In this document: positions 31,112 to 41,034 of the stretch, in pieces | Numbering within the stretch: position 1 is the first letter of the stretch | Layout: every line of letters begins with the position of its first letter | Source: Altimarinus sp041659565 | Lineage (GTDB): Bacteria; Patescibacteriota; Gracilibacteria; BD1-5; UBA6164 | DNA length: 64,000 nt | Assembly (NCBI GenBank): GCA_041659565.1 | Contig: JBAZXZ010000002.1 | Span: forward strand, 1 to 64,000 | Reading direction: 5' to 3' | Made by a program: the position numbers and the translations under genes | The notes under the pieces: generated by a model | What the model was told of the DNA's origin: nothing | What the model saw: the letters and a program-made list of their open reading frames with translations, nothing else | Database searches by the model: none

Positions 31112-34100
31112 ATGTTTCAGAAACTCATTTCTTCGATCTTAATTCTTACTATACTATTTTCTGATTTTTCAATCATTTTTGCTGATGAAACAGGAGAAAT
31201 AATTAATATTCCAACAGAACTTACAGAATCATGAACTACAAATTCAACTACTCCTATAGAAAACCTAAATCCAATTCCTGACATAATAATCACTTTTCAA
31301 AGCCCTAGTTATCTAACTGATAAAGACTTAATTCAAGATACATACCATTGTGATATTTCAAAATCTGAATGTAAAATAAATTTTGATTTATCTGATACTT
31401 TTTGATGATATGTACCTGCAAAATTTGCTTGTCTAAATAACTTTTCTTTTACTACTTGAGAAGAAAATAAATGTAATCCAAATACTATAATATTCCCTGT
31501 TTGAACTTATTCAATAAATTTTAAGATTTATGAGAAGGATAATCCTAACAATTTCAAAGAAAAAAGTATTATAATAGTTAATGAAACTAATTCCTGATGA
31601 GATCCTGAAACAAGTTCAGGATGACAACTATTAACAAATACTTGAAATACTTTAATAGATTCCGGATCAAGTCCGGAATGACAAAGTGGAAGTTCAGGAT
31701 GACAACAAGAAACAAATACATGAAATATAGATTCTGGGACTTGAGAATTATCTGAGAGTTGAAGTAGTATTATAGATCCTGAAACGAGTTCAGGATGACA
31801 AATTGGGAGTTCAGGATGATTAGTTGATGTGGCTGAATGACAAAATAATTCAATTGAAATCCCGAATGTATATATAGAAATTCAAAGCTGACTTGAATTT
31901 GTTGATTGAAATTATAAATGCACAAATACAGATTGTAAGATAAATCTAAACCTGGAAAATTTATTTACTTGAAGTTATGATATATCAAAATATACTTGTT
32001 TATGGGATTTTTGATCTGGTACTTTTACAACTCTAGATACTGATAAAAAATGTAATCCTGGTTATGTGAATTATGGAACTTGAACTTTCAATATTGAAGC
32101 AAAAATAAACGAAAAAAATAATCCTGCAAACTTCAAAACTTGAAATTTGGTTTTTTATAATTGAGAATTACAAATTTCAATTAATTCTTGAACTTGAGAA
32201 TTATCTGAGAGTTGAAGTAGTTTTATAGATCCTGAAACAAGTTCAGGATGACAAAGTGGGGGGTCAGGATGACAAAGTGGGGGTTCAGTATGACAATCCA
32301 ACACTGGTACCAGTTCCTTTTTATTGGAAATAGTATCTAATAATTTAGAAATCCCAAATGTAGATATAGAAATTCAAAGTTGACTTGAATTTATAAATTG
32401 AAGTTATAAATGTAAAAATACAGATTGTAAAATAAATTTAAATCTGGAGAACTTATTTACATGAGTTTATGATGTATCAAATTATACCTGTTTATGGAAT
32501 TTTTGATCTGGTACTTTTACAATTCTAGATACTGATAAAAAATGTAATCCTTGATATGTAAATTATGGAATTTGAAATTTTAATATAGAAGCAAGAATAA
32601 GCGAAAAGGATAATGTTACAAACTTTAAAACTTGAAATCTAAGTTTTGAAAATGAAATAAGCCTAATTCAAGCAAGTTCAAGTTCTTCAACAACAACTTC
32701 TTTATGAAATAACTTCACAGAAACAAAAAAAGAAATAATTATGCAATCATGAGCCTCAAAAATATGAGAAAATACTTATAAATGCTATGATGAAAAATGT
32801 AAAATTAATTTAGATTACAATAATACCTCAAATGAAACTTGTTTTTGGGATTTTTGATGATGAATTTATAAAGAAACCTATACTACAAGCTGTAATCCAT
32901 CTTTTGTTTATTATTATTCTTGAAATTATAAAATAAGATTAAATATATATAAAAACTGAATATTTAGCGAAGAAAAAAGTATAACTCTTACAAATAATTT
33001 TCTTGATAATGCAAAAATATATAATTTCCCCCCTACTGCAAAGATAAAATTACAATGAACAATCTGAAAAAACAAAGAACTTGTTTGAAATAAACTTATT
33101 TGTAAAAATACTACAGAATGTTCAGTTAATTTTGATTGAAGTGAATCAAATGATCCAAATAATGATAAATTAGAATATTTTTGGGATTTTTGAAACTGAC
33201 AATTTGAAGAAAAAGCTAATCCAAAAACAGTTAAGTATACTCCTTGAAAATATAAAGTTAAATTAAAAGTTATTGATAAATTTTGAAAATATAGTGAAGA
33301 TTATTTTTTTGTTGAAGTTTATGAGAAAGAACAAGAAGTCTTAAAAATAAATGAAAATATAGCAAAATACATAAAAATAATTGAAGCTCTACCAAATCCA
33401 GTTTGAAAAGAAGATAATGAACGGATAAAAATCAAAAATGATTCTATAAATTTTACAAATATCAAATGACTTGAAATAGATGATAAAATCTGAGAAGGAA
33501 GCAAAGTTTATACTATCAAAGATGATTTTTATCTACTTCCTTATCAGGAAAAAAAGCTGTATAAAGTAGAAACTAAACTGAATTTAAATAATAGTTTTGA
33601 TGAAGTAAACTTAATTTATAATAATACAATTATTGATTCTCTAGTTTGGAATTATGAAGTTCCTGAATGATTTGTAGTAAAAAAAGAATTAAGAGAAAAA
33701 GTAAAAATCCTAAATGTAATTGATTGAGATACAATAGTTATACAATTTAAAGATGGAACAAAAGAACATCTTAGATTAATTTGAGTTGATACTCCCGAGA
33801 CAAAACACCCAAAAAAAGCTGTTGAAAAATTTTGACTTGAAGCTTCAAATTATACAAAAAGTATGTTAAATTGAAAAGAAATAGAACTAGAATTAGACTC
33901 TGACAATTATAGAGATAAATATGGTAGATTACTTGGATATGTGTGGATTGATAATATAATTTTCAACAAACTACTTATAGAAAAATGATATGGAAGAGCT
34001 TACTTATACTTCTCTTTTAAATATAGTGCAGAATTTGCAAAAGCAGAAAATGAGGCAAAAAAACTAAAATTATGAATTTGGTGAGATGATGAAGTGAAAA

Positions 34101-34882
34101 AAGAAATGCAATTATTAGAAAAACTTGAAAAAGATCAAATTCTAGAAAATGAAAAATTTGATAAAAAATTATGATTTGAAAAAATTATGACAAATATCTC
34201 AAATTTGTTTGATAGAGATAATTACAGAGAACTAATTCTAAATAAAAATTTCTTCAGTTATTTTAATCTATGAATGAATCAAAAAGAAATACAAAAGGAA
34301 AATTTAGAAGAATTTGATTTACTTTTAAGTGACTTACTTAAATCAGATAAAAAGACAGCTAAATCTGATATAAAAAAAGAAAAAATATTAAGTTATAAAA
34401 CTTCTAAATTGAAATCATGATTAAAAATAACCTGAGTTACTTTTCCAGATTCATTAGTTACTCTAAATTTTCTAGAATTAAAACTTGAAACCAAATCAAA
34501 TGAAATCTGAAATTATACTTTTTTAATAACTGATAATTTAAAAGTTGGAGATTATGAATTACAATTTTTAGTCTCAAATTGATGACAAGATTACCCATAC
34601 TTAGCTCCAAGAAATATAAATCTATCAAAAGATTATATTTTCTGAGTACAAGACTATAAATTAAAACAATTAAACAAAAAAGTAAAAAAGAAGAAAGCAA
34701 AAAAAACTAAAAAGAAAAAATTAGTAGCAAAAAAATCTACACTCAAAAAAATGAAGTATGATATAAAAGATATAAAAAAAGAAGAGGATAAATCTGCCTC
34801 TAGTAAAAATATATTTTTAATTTTCTTACTTTCTCTTCTTGTTTCTATAATGTGATTTTTTGTGATTAAAAAGGTTGATTAA
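31112..34882 (+). CDS. Giant surface nuclease: PKD repeats, lamin-tail domain, thermonuclease (SNase), C-terminal anchor
   Basis: 1256 aa. Signal peptide (MFQKLISSILILTILFSDFS), then PKD-like modules with paired Cys and a YTCLWDFGSGTF motif, repeated around residues ~85, 310, 480, 590 and 690; a lamin-tail-like domain (KIIEALPNPVGKEDNERIKI); the SNase domain (residues ~870-1000) with VKILNVIDGDTIVIQFKDGT, RLIGVDTPE and RDKYGRLLGYV, which supply Arg, Asp/Glu and Arg of the staphylococcal nuclease active site; a lysine-rich stretch; and one TM helix (IFLIFLLSLLVSIMGFFVI). It would degrade external DNA/RNA, which fits a nucleotide-scavenging, host-attached lifestyle. Palindromic repeats are translated in frame between PKD modules. 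Confidence 0.9.
31597..31832. repeat. Palindromic repeat cluster inside the nuclease gene (first)
   Basis: At least four units of GATCCTGAAACAAGTTCAGG followed by ATGACAA, or GATTCCGGATCAAGTCCGGA followed by ATGACAA, in direct series from 31597. All keep the reading frame and yield Asp-Pro-Glu-Thr-Ser-Ser-Gly-Gly-Gln peptides, Gly coming from TGA. Confidence 0.85.
32224..32301. repeat. Palindromic repeat cluster inside the nuclease gene (second)
   Basis: One full GATCCTGAAACAAGTTCAGG dyad unit and two partial TCAGGATGACAAAGTGGGGG units, again in frame, in the linker before the next PKD module. Confidence 0.85.
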
Positions 34883-35697
34883 TTAAACATTTCAACCTCA
34901 AAAATTCAATCATTGACCTTTATATTTACTTCTAGATTATGTAAATCACAGATTTTTTTAACAATTGATAAACCAAGTCAAAATCATACAGTATTTCTGG
35001 AATTATCCAGTTTGTAAAAAGTATCAAAAAGTACAGAAGTATCTTCCAAAACTATACTTTTTTTTATCTTATTTGAGATCTTAAATGTATTTTTATCCAT
35101 AAAAATTTGTATTTTTGAATTTGAGTTTTTGTATTTTTTTGCATTTTCTACTAGATTTGTTATAAGCCTTTCAATTAAAACTTTATTTCCATTAATTATA
35201 AAATCTTTTTTTACATCTAAATTTATATTTATTTCCAAACCTTGTATAATTTCCAAAAAACTTACCTTTTCATTATCTTTTAAAGTTGTATTTTCACTTA
35301 AAAAAAGTAGATTATCTGTTATATCTCTCATAGAATTTATTTCCTCTATACTTGATGCGACCAAACTTTTATCATATCATAACTCAAGTAATTCTAGATT
35401 TGATTTCACTACTGCTAAAGGAGTTTTTATCTCATGAGCTAGATTGTGATTGTATTCTTTTAGCTTTTTATTGTTTTCTTCTATCGGTTTTATAGTAATT
35501 TTTGCAAGTAAATAAGCAACTATATATATAAAAACACTTAAAATAGGAAAAATAAAATATTTATTGTATCATTGTCATCTAAGATTTATTATACTATTAT
35601 GATTTAAATATTGTATGGCATAGGTAATAAATATAGCAAAAATAAACAAAAATATACTTATTTTTAGTGCTAAAGATTGTTCTTTTGATATTTTCAT
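34879..35697 (-). CDS. Sensor histidine kinase
   Basis: 272-aa membrane kinase of a two-component system. Two N-terminal TM helices (ISIFLFIFAIFITYAI, residues ~12-28; YFIFPILSVFIYIVAYLLA, ~47-65) with only a short outer loop; DHp domain with NHNLAHEIKTPLAVVKSNLE, His88 being the phosphorylated residue; catalytic domain with N-box LVENAKKY and a G-box GFGLGLSIVKKI. The F-box region is short. Gene overlaps the nuclease gene's stop by four bases (TTAA). It follows the response regulator on the same strand but a repeat lies between them. Confidence 0.93.
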
Positions 35698-35751
35698 AAG
35701 AGTTTTATGGTTAGGAGTTAGAATTGTTTATTTTTTTATTCATTGTTCATT

Positions 35752-35844
35752 TTGTCATCCTGAGCGATTAGCGAAGGATCCCTTTAACATTGCAGAATCA
35801 ATAAAACCACGATTAAGGGATTCTTCATTTCATTCAGAATGACA
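35752..35844. repeat. Palindromic repeat between response regulator and kinase
   Basis: TTTGTCATCCTGAGCGATTAGCG to TTCATTCAGAATGACAATG: inverted ends TGTCATYC/GRATGACA with an inner GGGATTC/GAATC dyad. Same family as the in-gene copies. Confidence 0.75.
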
Positions 35845-35867
35845 ATGTAATCTTTATCCTTTAGTCT

Positions 35868-36530
35868 CTATTCTACTATATATCCAACTCATTTTATAGT
35901 TTTTATAAAATTTGGTCATAGTTTTTTTCTTATGGTTGATATATGAGCCTCAAGAGTGGTAGAAGAAAAATCTAGATTTTCTTCAAATTCTCACCATACT
36001 TGCTCTAGTATATCTGTCTTATTTTTTGGATATCATCTATTTTTAGACAAAAATTCTATAATCAGGTATTCTTTATTTGATAGTTCTATTTCTTTATTTT
36101 CCTTATAAACTTTGTGTTTAGCTAAATTTATTTCTAAGTCATTTATAACTATTATATCTTCTATTTTTAAATCTTTTCTTTTTGTGAGAGATCTAATTCT
36201 CAATTCTAATTCTTTTAATTCAAAAGGTTTTGTCAGATAATCATCAACTCCAAGTTCAAACATCTCTACTTTATCATCTAAAGTAGAATTTGAAGTCAAA
36301 GCGATTACTGGGATATCTTTCTTTTTTTCTCTTAATCTTTTCATAAATTCTTTACCATTCATAAGTGGCATATTTATATCCAAGATTATCAAATCATAAT
36401 CAGTATTTCTAAGTTTTTCAAGTGCATCTAATCAATGAATTGCGGTTTCTGCTACATACGAATTTATCTTGAGATATTTTGCTATATTTTCTCTCAATTT
36501 TGGATGATCTTCGATGATAAGTATTTTCAT
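35868..36530 (-). CDS. OmpR/PhoB-family response regulator
   Basis: 220-aa DNA-binding regulator. Receiver domain: KILIIEDHPKLRENIAKYLK with the acidic pocket, phosphoacceptor Asp51 in LIILDINMPLMNG, Thr in VIALTSNSTLDD and Lys in YLTKPFELKELE. A winged-helix effector follows (EIELSNKEYLIIEFLSKNRG, TLEAHISTIRKKLG, KGVGYIVE). Normal length. Partner of the kinase downstream. The regulated genes are unknown; the prepilin and export genes nearby are candidates by position only. Confidence 0.95.
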
Positions 36531-36535
36531 AATTA

Positions 36536-36577
36536 AAAAAGTTATTATACTATATTTTTAGTATAATAACTTTTTTG
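36536..36577. terminator. Bidirectional terminator
   Basis: A strong AAAAAGTTATTATACTA / TAGTATAATAACTTTTTT stem with a tiny loop, between the prepilin stop and the response regulator start. Confidence 0.85.
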
Positions 36578-36642
36578 TTTAAGTGAAGTTTAAGTTTTAA
36601 AGAAAATAGTTAGCTAAAAAAATATAAGTCAAATTGAATTTT

Positions 36643-38433
36643 TTAGTTTTTAATACACCTTATAGTAAATGCCCGTGAACGGAGAGCATTACTACTAGAA
36701 TAAATATCATTAGAACAAAATTGAAAAGTATTTCCATAACCTACTCAATTAATTGATGATGATCAATACATACCACAAGCACCAACATTACCTGTAGAAC
36801 CATTATTATTACGATAACCTGCCTGAGGTAATTTAAGTGTATTTGATAGGTTAGTTCATAATGTAGCCCCCCATAATCATGCTGTATTTATTGCTATGAA
36901 TTCTGCTTTTGTAGGTATATGATAACCAGTAATACATGGTCATTGTCTTGTTATTGGAGTATTATAAGTGTCTCACCATAAATTATCATTTTTTGTTATT
37001 GTCCAATCAATACCCCCAGTAAGAATAAATCATGTAGATGAATAATAGTTAGGTGGATTATATCAAGATGCATCTACTAAAGTTGTTATTGTTGGTCATC
37101 ATGCTACTGAACCATAATTATTTCACCATTGAAAATAATATCAATATGAACTTGTTCAAGTTCATGCTATACTTGTTCATATATTACATGCAGCTATTGT
37201 GTATCATGTATTTGTTCATGCACAAACTATTATATCTGCCGTGTTACAAGTTCAGTATGTTGTTGTAGCTGTTTTTATCTGTCATACTCAAGTACAAGCT
37301 ATATAAGCAGGATCTGTATATATATCACAATTTGTTCAACTATAGCTTGTTTTACAAGTGTAGTAACAAGAATTAGCTGAGTTTGTTGTTTGATAGTTTG
37401 TATTTGATGTTAATCATGTTGTATTTGTTATTGTTGCATTAGCTATTACCAATGCTCAACTACAACTATAAGTTTGAGTTTGTATAACTACCGTATTAGT
37501 TCAAGTTATTCATCATACATGATTTGTTATATAGTTTCATACTAAAGTTTGTTGTTGTGTTGATGTTGTTGCATTTAGTATTTCTTTTATTGTTGGCTCT
37601 GATTGAATTATTGTTCAGTTATATATTGATTGTAGTTTTGTTACAAATTGTTGTTGTATTGTTCCACTACTTGTAAGATTTGCTAGACTTCAAGTATATA
37701 CTTCTATAATGTTTGATGGTGGGGCAAAATTAAATCATCATGTCATTGTATATCAAGTATTTTTGTATGAGTCTGGTAGGTTTTGGTAGTTATTGTATAC
37801 TAATTGTTTATTATTTATTATACTTGGTAAATCTTTGATACTTAAATCAGTATTTATTATACTTGGCACTGCTAGTATATAATCTATACCTCATGTTGAT
37901 ACTTTTAGTAGTTTTTCATTGTATGATCATGTTACTTTTGCTGTTGCTGTTTTTAATGTAGCTGCATATGTTTGGTTTGTTAGTGGTATATCATATGATA
38001 ATCATCATTCATTTATTGATGATAATTGATATTCTGTTTTTGCATTTGTTATACTGTATGTATATTCACTATTTGTTAGTGGATCTGTTGGTTTCTTATT
38101 AAGTCTTGCTAGGTTAGTTATTACATTATCTCATACTGTTCATTGAGACCATGCAATTGCTCAGCTATATGTTATATTTGTTACATTATCTGGTGTTGGG
38201 TAGAATCATTTATCTGTTATGAATAATTCTAGGTTCTTTTTTATACTATTTAAGTCTGCTATTCTTACTCAGTCTCTTGCATTTGATGAATAATTTTGGA
38301 ATGAGATAAATGCTATTGTTCATAGTATTGCTAGGATTGTAATTACTACTATGAGTTCTACAAGAGTAAATCAAGTTTTTCTTTTTTTGATACATTTTGT
38401 TTCTTGTTCTTTATTGATATTTGATTTTGACAT
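36643..38433 (-). CDS. Prepilin-like protein with FISUMP-type C-terminal domain
   Basis: 596 aa. Leader MSKSNINKEQETKCIKKRKTG, cleavage before Phe22, FTLVELIVVITILAILG with Glu26. Residues ~45-370 parallel the NHL prepilin (NARDGVRIADLNSIKKNLEL, KKPTDPL, DYILAVPSIINTDL, then a Cys-rich linker CYYTCKTSYSGTNC). The C-terminal ~190 residues are the Fibrobacter-succinogenes-major-paralogue type domain: YYFQWGNNYG, GPCITGYHIPTKAEFIAIN, LKLPQAGYRNNNGSTGNVGA, and RAFTIRCIKN at the end. The family's usual Trp in Y-W-S-S is a TGA here and thus Gly. Likely a surface pilus-associated adhesin or sugar-binding protein. Confidence 0.92.
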
Positions 38434-38458
38434 AAAAATTATTATTAGATAATAAAAC

Positions 38459-38489
38459 AAAAATAACTGATACATTATCAGTTATTTTT
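38459..38489 (-). terminator. Leader hairpin upstream of the FISUMP prepilin
   Basis: AAATAACTGATA (38461-38472) pairs perfectly with TATCAGTTATTT (38476-38487) around a three-base loop, with T/A runs on both sides. It can end the 77-aa gene upstream, yet it sits in the same place relative to the promoter as hairpins before the other prepilins. Confidence 0.7.
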
Positions 38490-38501
38490 GTTTTTTATCA
38501 A
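38472..38501 (-). promoter_or_regulatory. Promoter of FISUMP prepilin (TTGATA-N18-TAATGT)
   Basis: TTGATA (38501-38496), 18-base spacer, TAATGT (38477-38472), in the context AAAACTTGATAAAAA shared with the two other prepilin genes. Confidence 0.5.
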
Positions 38502-38560
38502 GTTTTCTTTATTTCTTTGGATTGACTTATTTATTAATTATTTCTAAAATAGCTATAGAA

Positions 38561-38794
38561 TTATCTATGTCTTCCCATTCATCTTCCTTGACCTCTTCAA
38601 GTTCCATCCATTGGACGATTTTTATAATTATCACAAACTCAATCATTATTTGCATCTACAAAAGTAGTTGATCAAGAATTTGTCCCTGGAGTGTATACAG
38701 AATTATTTTTATATCAGTTAGATGCGGATGTATAAGAAACTAATCCTAATCAAAAAATTAACACAAATATTCAAGCGATAATAGTTTTTTTCAT
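38561..38794 (-). CDS. Small secreted Ca-binding-type protein (77 aa)
   Basis: Signal peptide MKKTIIAGIFVLIFGLGLVS, then a Ser/Asn/Thr linker and FVDANNDGVCDNYKNRPMDG, a calcium-binding loop of the type seen in thrombospondin-3/dockerin-like repeats (D-A-N-N-D-G-V-C-D). The tail GTGRGQGRGMGRHR is Gly/Arg-rich. It is transcribed just ahead of the FISUMP prepilin in the same direction. Function unknown; small secreted proteins with this DxNxDGxxD loop are common in related genomes. Confidence 0.68.
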
Positions 38795-38937
38795 AATTTA
38801 TATAATTAAAAAATAAAATCATCTTAAAAAAATTTGTTGGCAATTATTTTATTATTACTTTTCTAAAATTGTTATCTATCTTTTTAAGATAAATCTATTA
38901 TACCAATATAGTTTAAATGAAGTTTAAATTATACATA

Positions 38938-40122
38938 CTAACTTCTAAGTGCATCAACTGGATCAAGTTTACTTGCTTTATATGCTGGATAATAACCAAA
39001 AAATATACCTACAAATACAGCAAAACAAAAAGCTCCAATTCTACCAAAAGTGCTTGGTATAACATCAATTAAATCAAAATACTGTATTAAAGGGATTATC
39101 AAATCTCACAATATAACTCATCAAATTCATGCTCAAATACTAAGTATAATCGATTCAAATAAAAACATATTTAATATATCGCTTGTTTTGATTCATACAG
39201 CTTTCAGTATTCATATTTCTTTTGTTCTTTCAGCTACTCATGCAAACATTACATTCATTATTCATATTCAAGAAACTACAAGTACAATTATTGCTACTCA
39301 AGTTAAAAGTAGTGTCATAGTACGAGCTGATTCTTTGGCTGCTGTAACTTTTGATCATTGATCAACTACTCTAAAATCATCCGAATCTGAAGCTCTTAAT
39401 TTATGTTCTTCTCTGAGTATTGTTCCTAATTCAGTTATAGCAAAGCTTATACTTTCCACATCTTTGGCTAGTGCAATAATCCTAGGGCTAGAACTATCTC
39501 ATAATATAGATTGAACTGTTAAATAAGGTATAAAGATAGAATCATCATAAGTTATAGGTCATATAGATGAACCTGATTTTTTAAATACTCATATTATTTC
39601 AAGTTTTTTCTTTCATACATTTATAGTTTGTCATATAGCATCTTCTGACGAACCAAAGAAATCCAAAGCGACTCAATTTCACAAAACTACATATTTTGTT
39701 TTTTCTTGTAATTCTTCATCTGAAAAAAATATTCAATTTTCTACTGATAATTTAGAAATATCTAAAAATTGTTTTTGAATTCATAGTATATTTGTTGATT
39801 GTTCAAAAGAATTGTTTTTTGATAAGACTTTTCATTGAAATACTGCAGTTGAAAATTGTATACTAGTAGCTTTTTCCTGTATAGAAGCTATATCATCTTC
39901 ACTCAATTTTGATTTTTGACTTGTTGTAGAAACAGGATTTATCAAGATAGAAGTAACTGCTAGGTTTGCATATTGTTCTTCTATACTTTTTTGCGCCCCA
40001 AGTCATATAGCTACAACCAAAACTATTGTTGAAACTCAAATTATAATTCACAAAGAACTTAATAAACTTCTAAGTTTATTATTCAAAAGTGATCTAAATG
40101 CCATTTTTAGTATATCTAACAT
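38938..40122 (-). CDS. MacB-type ABC transporter permease
   Basis: 394-aa permease of the FtsX/MacB family: one N-terminal TM (LRSLLSSLGIIIGVSTIVLV), a large MacB periplasmic-core domain (QEKATSIQFSTAVFQGK, GIQKQFLDISKLSVENGIFF, WGSVALDFFGSSEDA-type), then three C-terminal TM helices (LLLTGVAIIVLVVSGIGIMN; NVMFAGVAERTKEIGILKAV; the DPVDALRS end). GAERTKEIGILKAVG and PVDALR are MacB hallmarks. It forms a mechanotransmission exporter with the ATPase at 40319 and the HlyD protein at 41035; a ~200-base stretch of palindromic repeats separates it from the ATPase gene. Confidence 0.92.
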
Positions 40123-40159
40123 GGGAATAATTAAGTAAATATAAAATAAATCATTCTTT

Positions 40160-40276
40160 TTGTCATTCCGGATTTAGTCCGGAATCTTTAATGCATTGTT
40201 TTGAAGTAAATTCATAGTATTATAGATCCTGAAACAAGTTCAGGATGACGATTTTGGTGTTCAGGATGACGGTTGA
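40160..40276. repeat. Palindromic repeat cluster between MacB-like genes
   Basis: TTGTCATTCCGGATTTAGTC and CCGGAATC dyad, then GATCCTGAAACAAGTTCAGG followed by ATGACGA and TTCAGGATGACGG. Same family as the copies within the nuclease and murL-like genes. Confidence 0.82.
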
Positions 40277-40318
40277 TGACAAGATGATAATTTTCTATTT
40301 ATTCCTCCATTCTATATT

Positions 40319-41023
40319 CTAGCCCTCTAATTTATAATCATAATCAAGCACTACTCCATCTTTTAGAAAGATAATTCTATCGGCATATTTAGCAACGAGT
40401 GAAGTGTGAGTTACCATAATTATAGTTTTTCATTCGTTTTTAAATTCTTGTATAAGTTCCATTATTTCTATCATAGTTTGAGAATCTAGAGCTCAAGTTG
40501 GTTCATCTGCTAGAAGTATTTCGGGATCATTCATAAGACTTCTGGCTATACTAACTCTTTGTTGTTGACCACCAGATAATTCTCAAGGTTTATTATCAAA
40601 CTTACCTTTCAATCATACTTTTTCAAGTAAATATTTTGCTCTATCTTCTTTTTCTTTTTTTGATAATTTTAGATAAAGCCCCGGCAATAATACATTTTCT
40701 AAAGCTGTTAATTTAGAAATCAGATGAAATTGTTGAAATATAAATCACATTTTTCTATTTCTAATATAAGAAAGGACTTTTTCGTCTTTTAAATGAGATA
40801 TATCTTCGTCTTCAAAAAAGTATTTTCAATTGGATATAGAGTGAAGACATCAAATAATATTTAATAATGTTGATTTTCAACTACCACTTTCTCACATCAA
40901 AACAACAAATTCTCATGAGATAATATCTAAATTGATTCATTTTAGTACTGGGATCTCAACTCAATTTGTCAAAAAATATGATTTTTTTACATCTTCAAAT
41001 TTAACTATTACTTTTTTGTTCAT
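40319..41023 (-). CDS. MacB/LolD-type ABC transporter ATPase
   Basis: 234-aa cytoplasmic ATPase. Walker A GESGSGKSTLLNIIG (Gly by TGA and GGT), Q-loop FIFQQFHLISKLTALENV, signature LSGGQQQRVSIARSL, Walker B EILLADEPTGALDSQ and switch His in IIMVTHTSLVAKYADR. Length and motif spacing fit the LolD/MacB ATPase subfamily. It energises the MacB-type permease 38938-40122 with the HlyD adaptor encoded directly upstream (11 bases between). Confidence 0.96.
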
Positions 41024-41034
41024 TCTAATTTTTT

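Noticed and set aside
31597..31832. Frameshift or pseudogene in the nuclease gene
   Set aside because: All repeat units preserve the frame under code 25, and downstream LTD and SNase domains remain intact.
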